Position numbers and translations under genes: made by a program. A stretch of 7,644 nucleotides of DNA from Candidatus Nomurabacteria bacterium (GTDB taxonomy: Bacteria > Patescibacteriota > Minisyncoccia > Phycocordibacterales > UBA9973). The number at the start of each line of letters is the position of its first letter. Position 1 is the stretch's first letter. The stretch is taken from positions 1-7,644 of the forward strand of contig PMIU01000009.1 of NCBI GenBank assembly GCA_003157195.1. Reading direction: 5' to 3'. The notes below the pieces were generated by a model. It made no database searches, was not told the origin of the DNA, and was given only the letters and a program-made list of their open reading frames with translations. Below, in pieces: positions 4,982 to 7,644 of the stretch.

Positions 4982-6018
4982 TAAAAAAGAAAGAAAAGAA
5001 GGAAGACAAGACAGTGGGAGAAACGGTTTTGAGTGATACACTAAAGGCCATCCAGACGAAATTCGGAGAAGGTTCGATAATGAAATTCGGCGATGCGCCG
5101 AAAGTAGACGTGAACGTCATCCCCACAGGCTCTATCGGGCTCGATATGGCGCTCGGCATCGGTGGAATACCCCGTGGTAGAATCATTGAAATATTCGGAC
5201 CCGAATCTTCCGGTAAAACGACGCTTTCTCTCCACATCGTCGCGGAGGCGCAGAAAAAAGGAGGGGTTTGCGCTTACATCGACGCTGAACACGCGATGGA
5301 TCCGGAATACACAAAGAAGCTTGGAGTAAATATAAACGACCTTTTGATTTCTCAACCCGATAACGGCGAACAAGCGCTCGAGATAGTGGAGAGTCTCGTG
5401 CGTACTGGAAAAATTGACGTTATCGTCATTGACTCTGTCGCCGCGCTGACACCCAAAGATGAAATTGAAGGCGATATGGGCGCGTACCATGTGGGCAAGC
5501 AAGCCAGGCTGATGTCTCAAGCGCTTCGCAAACTCACGGCCATCGTCGCCCGCTCCAAGACCGTCGTCATCTTCATCAACCAGATTCGTATGCAGATAGG
5601 CGTGATGTTCGGCAACCCGGAAACAACTCCAGGAGGCAAGGCTTTGAAGTTTTACACTTCTGTGCGCCTGGACATCCGCAAAATCGCGCAGATTAAAAAA
5701 GGAGAAGAAGTCGTCGGCGGTCGCACGCGCGTGAAAGTTGTGAAAAATAAAGTTGCCGCTCCGTTCAAGCAAACAGAATTCGATATTATTTACAACGAAG
5801 GCATTTCCAAAGAAGGAGAAATAATGGCTCTCGGAGAAAAATATAAAATTATAGAAAAAAGTGGAAATTCGTATTTTTATGCTCCCGCAGGAGAGAAAGT
5901 AGAAAGAATAAAACTCGGCGTAGGCTACGACAGCACTCGCACATTCCTGAAAAGTGAGAAAAAAATCTCCGAACAAATTCTAAAAGAAATTAAAAAGAAA
6001 TTCGCGGAGGAAGAATAA
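4978..6018 (+). CDS. recA: Recombinase RecA
   Basis: A 346-residue RecA that forms ATP-dependent filaments on single-stranded DNA for homologous pairing and repair. Walker A is GPESSGKTT (74-82, K80), the catalytic glutamate is E104 in IDAEHAMDP, Walker B is [10 protein letters not shown] with D152, and the allosteric glutamine is Q202 in [14 protein letters not shown]. Loop L2 reads [13 protein letters not shown], with Pro where E. coli has Thr, a common variant. The tail ends in acidic residues (FAEEE), and the N-terminus is unusually lysine-rich ([11 protein letters not shown]). All positions are 8 higher than E. coli. There is no Shine-Dalgarno; the ATG lies in an ATGA overlap with the preceding gene, so translation depends on coupling. 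No LexA-type operator was seen nearby. Confidence 0.98.
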   Translation: MIKKKEKKEDKTVGETVLSDTLKAIQTKFGEGSIMKFGDAPKVDVNVIPTGSIGLDMALGIGGIPRGRIIEIFGPESSGKTTLSLHIVAEAQKKGGVCAYIDAEHAMDPEYTKKLGVNINDLLISQPDNGEQALEIVESLVRTGKIDVIVIDSVAALTPKDEIEGDMGAYHVGKQARLMSQALRKLTAIVARSKTVVIFINQIRMQIGVMFGNPETTPGGKALKFYTSVRLDIRKIAQIKKGEEVVGGRTRVKVVKNKVAAPFKQTEFDIIYNEGISKEGEIMALGEKYKIIEKSGNSYFYAPAGEKVERIKLGVGYDSTRTFLKSEKKISEQILKEIKKKFAEEE

Positions 6019-6030
6019 AAAAATAAAAAG

Positions 6031-6058
6031 TTGATTTTAAAAATTAATCTGCTAGTAT
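6031..6058 (+). promoter_or_regulatory. Promoter of efp, predicted to give a leaderless or near-leaderless mRNA
   Basis: TTGATT (6031-6036) stands 16 bases before TAGTAT (6053-6058), which is preceded by TG at 6050-6051 to give the extended -10 TGCTAGTAT. The expected transcription start, about seven bases downstream, coincides with the ATG at 6065. This agrees with the lack of any Shine-Dalgarno before efp. Confidence 0.5.
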
Positions 6059-6064
6059 TTGCCT

Positions 6065-6646
6065 ATGTCACAATTACAATACAACGAGATTCGCGAGAAG
6101 AAAATAATTATTTACGATGGCGAGCCAGCCGAAGTGGTGGAGAGCCACGTCGCCCGCACCCAACAACGCAAACCTCAGAATCAAGTCAAATTGAAAAGTC
6201 TGATTTCCGGCAAGACTATCGCCGCCACTTTCCACGTTTCCGATTCCGCCGACGAAGCGGATATGGAAAAAAGAGAAATAACTTTCTTGTATCATAACAA
6301 AGGCGAATATTGGTTCTGCGATCTAGAAGATAAAAGTAAAAGATTTAAATTGGACGAGGCTTTACTCGGGAATGCGACAAAATTTTTAAAGGCTAATAGT
6401 AATGTTACTGCCTTGGTCTGGACCAACGAAGACGAAGAAGAAAAAATCATCAAACTAAGTATGCCGATTAAAATGGAATTCAAGGTAAAAGAAGCTCCCC
6501 CGGCTGTCCGCGGAGACACTTCCAAGGGTGGAAATAAAAATATCGTTTTAGAAAATGGAGCGACTCTTAGCGCTCCGATGTTTGTAAGTGAGGGAGACAC
6601 TATAAGGGTAAATACGGAAACTGGGGAATACGTCGAGAGGGTGTAG
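6065..6646 (+). CDS. efp: Translation elongation factor P
   Basis: A 193-residue three-domain EF-P that binds between the P and E sites and helps ribosomes through polyproline. Domain I includes YDGEPAEVVESHVARTQQRK, the middle domain begins near residue 65, and domain III ends with the hallmark GDTSKGG plus GATLSAPMFVSEGDTIRVNT and TGEYVERV. The tip of domain I, PGKG in E. coli with modified K34, is TQQRKP here, placing Gln34 at the tip, flanked by R35 and K36. No modification enzyme gene is in view. The ATG at 6065 is preferred over an in-frame TTG at 6059 because homologues begin close to this ATG and the TTG would fall at or inside the -10 box. It is followed by a palindrome and a shared terminator. 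Confidence 0.95.
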   Translation: MSQLQYNEIREKKIIIYDGEPAEVVESHVARTQQRKPQNQVKLKSLISGKTIAATFHVSDSADEADMEKREITFLYHNKGEYWFCDLEDKSKRFKLDEALLGNATKFLKANSNVTALVWTNEDEEEKIIKLSMPIKMEFKVKEAPPAVRGDTSKGGNKNIVLENGATLSAPMFVSEGDTIRVNTETGEYVERV

Positions 6647-6655
6647 ACGAAGAAC

Positions 6656-6687
6656 CTCACCCTACCCTCTCCTGGAAAGGAGAGGGA
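6656..6687. repeat. Intergenic palindromic repeat after efp
   Basis: CTCACCCTACCC leads into the perfect 9-bp hairpin CCCTCTCCT-GGAA-AGGAGAGGG (6665-6686). Its YACCCYACCC opening resembles the starts of the other GC-rich elements in the window (minus-strand reading of 1286-1340 and 2072-2126, and 3862-3907). It lies 10 bases beyond the efp stop and just before the terminator. Confidence 0.65.
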
Positions 6688-6694
6688 TTAATGC

Positions 6695-6723
6695 AAAAAA
6701 AATCCCCTTTCGGGGATTTTTTT
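6695..6723. terminator. Bidirectional rho-independent terminator between efp and rpsR
   Basis: The stem AATCCCC/GGGGATT with a TTTC loop (GAAA on the minus strand) is flanked by eight A's on the left and seven T's on the right, so it has a U-tract in both directions. It ends plus-strand efp transcription and minus-strand rpsR transcription. The T-run overlaps the rpsR stop codon (6724-6722). Confidence 0.9.
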
Positions 6724-6922
6724 ATTTAACTACGAATGGAAGTAAACCTAGAAATCTAGCATGCTTAATGGCATTGGCCAAAGCGCGTTGGTTTTTGGAA
6801 GTCACGCCACTTCTTTTGTGGCTCACGATTTTACCGTTTGGATTCAGAAACTTCTTTAAGATTTCAATATCCTTGTAGTCGATGTATTTTATATTGTTGG
6901 CTGAAAAGTAATCTTGTTTCAT
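6722..6922 (-). CDS. rpsR: 30S ribosomal protein S18
   Basis: A 66-residue S18, slightly shorter than the usual ~75, binding the 30S platform beside S6. The family signature is clear: YIDYKDIEILKKFLNPNGKI, then KRSGVTSKNQRALANAIKHA and RFLGLLPFV. There are no zinc-ribbon cysteines. The ATG at 6922-6920 overlaps the ssb stop by one base (TAATG), so translation is coupled. It is the last gene of the rpsF-ssb-rpsR operon, and its stop lies in the terminator. Confidence 0.96.
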   Translation of the reverse strand: MKQDYFSANNIKYIDYKDIEILKKFLNPNGKIVSHKRSGVTSKNQRALANAIKHARFLGLLPFVVK

Positions 6923-7380
6923 TAAAATGGTATGTCTTCAGGGTTAATGTCTTCTTCCGGATATTCTATGGCGTCAACCTCCCCACTATTTTCCGCTGCT
7001 GGTGCTTTTGAACCCGCGCTCGTTGTGCTTACTCCTCCCCCTGTACTACCTCCTTTTGGCCCAAACTGTGTACGGTCAGCGACAATCTCCGTGCGGTATT
7101 TTTTCTCTCCGGTTGTTTTGCCATCCCAGCTCCTGGTCTGCATTCGGCCTTCAACTAAAATGGAACTTCCCTTCTTCATATATTGCGCCACTGTTTCCGC
7201 CTGGCGTCCGAAGACAACCACATTGTGGTAATCAGCTGATTCCTGGCGCGCACCATTTTTGTCTTTCCAGACTCTATTTGTGGCCAAAGAAAAAGTGCAG
7301 ACTTTAATACCGGAAGGGAGCGAGCGAAGCTCCGGGTCACGGGTAAGATTTCCTATTACAATTGCTTTATTTAAATACAT
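6922..7380 (-). CDS. ssb: Single-stranded DNA-binding protein
   Basis: A 152-residue SSB. The OB fold covers about residues 1-108 (MYLNKAIVIGNLTRDPELR, then YHNVVVFGRQAETVAQYMKKGS, then VEGRMQTRSWDG). A Gly/Ser/Ala-rich flexible linker (GGSTGGGVSTTSAGSK) follows, ending with the acidic protein-interaction tip PEDINPEDIPF. It protects single-stranded DNA and recruits repair and replication partners, functionally linked with RecA here. The start at 7380 matches the family N-terminus; a longer frame from 7437 would overlap rpsF and adds a non-homologous leader. No Shine-Dalgarno is seen. It lies 22 bases after rpsF and overlaps rpsR by one base. Confidence 0.97.
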   Translation of the reverse strand: MYLNKAIVIGNLTRDPELRSLPSGIKVCTFSLATNRVWKDKNGARQESADYHNVVVFGRQAETVAQYMKKGSSILVEGRMQTRSWDGKTTGEKKYRTEIVADRTQFGPKGGSTGGGVSTTSAGSKAPAAENSGEVDAIEYPEEDINPEDIPF

Positions 7381-7402
7381 ATTTTGATTTTTAAATTTAT
7401 AA

Positions 7403-7644
7403 TTAAACTGCAACCATCGCGTCAATTTCTTTATCAATCTCTTCTTTGTTTATCGAAACAACTGTTTCATTCTGTCCGCTTTTGTCTGTTCTTGGTTTTC
7501 TGCGCGCAACATCTCCGCGAACGAATCTCTTTGTGGCAATCGTATTTTCTCTCACAGTTTTCAATATCAAAAATCGAATAACGTTAGGGTCAAGGTCGAG
7601 TTTCTTTTTCAATTCCAAAACTTTGTCGGAATCCATTGTGAACT
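7403..7644 (-). CDS. rpsF: 30S ribosomal protein S6, C-terminal part (5' end beyond window)
   Basis: Only the last 79 residues are visible. The frame is open to the right edge (it reads FTMDSDKVLELKKKLDLDPN), so the Met at 7636 is internal rather than the start. The segment LDLDPNVIRFLILKTVREN is the typical end of the S6 fold, followed by a charged extension with RRKPRTDK and an acidic stretch EEIDKEIDAM. S6 binds S18 on the 30S platform. It is the first gene of the classical rpsF-ssb-rpsR operon. Confidence 0.85.
   Translation of the reverse strand, partial: FTMDSDKVLELKKKLDLDPNVIRFLILKTVRENTIATKRFVRGDVARRKPRTDKSGQNETVVSINKEEIDKEIDAMVAV

Noticed and set aside
5041..5976. Minus-strand open frame of 311 codons across recA
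   Set aside because: It is the antisense of a fully conserved recA, is rich in Phe/His/Arg as expected of a shadow frame, and has no recognisable domain.
7318..7333. GGAGC/GCTCC hairpin within ssb
   Set aside because: It encodes the conserved PELRSLPSG stretch of SSB; the pairing is short and probably incidental, not an inserted repeat.
7381..7437. Longer ssb start at 7437
   Set aside because: It would overlap the end of rpsF and add 19 residues without similarity; MYLNKAIVIGNL is the family N-terminus.

Overview
The window looks like a chromosomal segment from a Candidatus Parcubacteria-type (Patescibacteria/CPR) bacterium. The evidence is a secreted peptidoglycan-binding protein with 26-residue cysteine repeats of a kind I recall from Parcubacteria, an EF-P with a CPR-like tip loop, very compact overlapping genes, mostly Shine-Dalgarno-poor starts, and many short GC-rich palindromes in an AT-leaning background. 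TGA is used as a normal stop (end of the gene at 4622-4981), so this is not the recoded Gracilibacteria/Absconditabacteria code. The lineage call is an inference from protein character, not a database result.

Layout: 1-781 (minus) is the N-terminal part of the surface protein; it runs off the left edge. 782-1343 holds no gene. It has a heavily folded leader (800-910), AT-rich DNA with palindromes, two tandem 26-bp operator-like units (1102-1153) and a convergent pair of DnaA-box-like 9-mers (1191-1224). 1344-2165 (minus) is a conserved-type hypothetical protein with a C-terminal winged helix, interrupted in frame by two palindromic repeats and followed by a third just past its stop. 2166-2409 is a repeat-rich intergenic region with the ftsK promoter and hairpin leader. 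2410-6018 (plus) is an overlapping operon: ftsK, a small membrane-anchored Ig-like protein, and recA. 6065-6646 (plus) is efp with its own promoter. A bidirectional terminator at 6695-6723 separates it from the convergent rpsR-ssb-rpsF operon (minus, 6722-7644; rpsF runs off the right edge).

Functionally the right part is housekeeping: chromosome segregation (FtsK), recombination (RecA), single-strand DNA protection (SSB) and translation (EF-P, S18, S6). The rpsF-ssb-rpsR order is the classical bacterial one. The unusual layer is the palindromic elements. They sit between genes and also inside open reading frames, including ftsK, where one is translated as an extra loop, much as Rickettsia palindromic elements are. 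A second hairpin family (CTCCGAC/GTCGGAG) occurs four times, and one copy buries the ftsK ribosome binding site.
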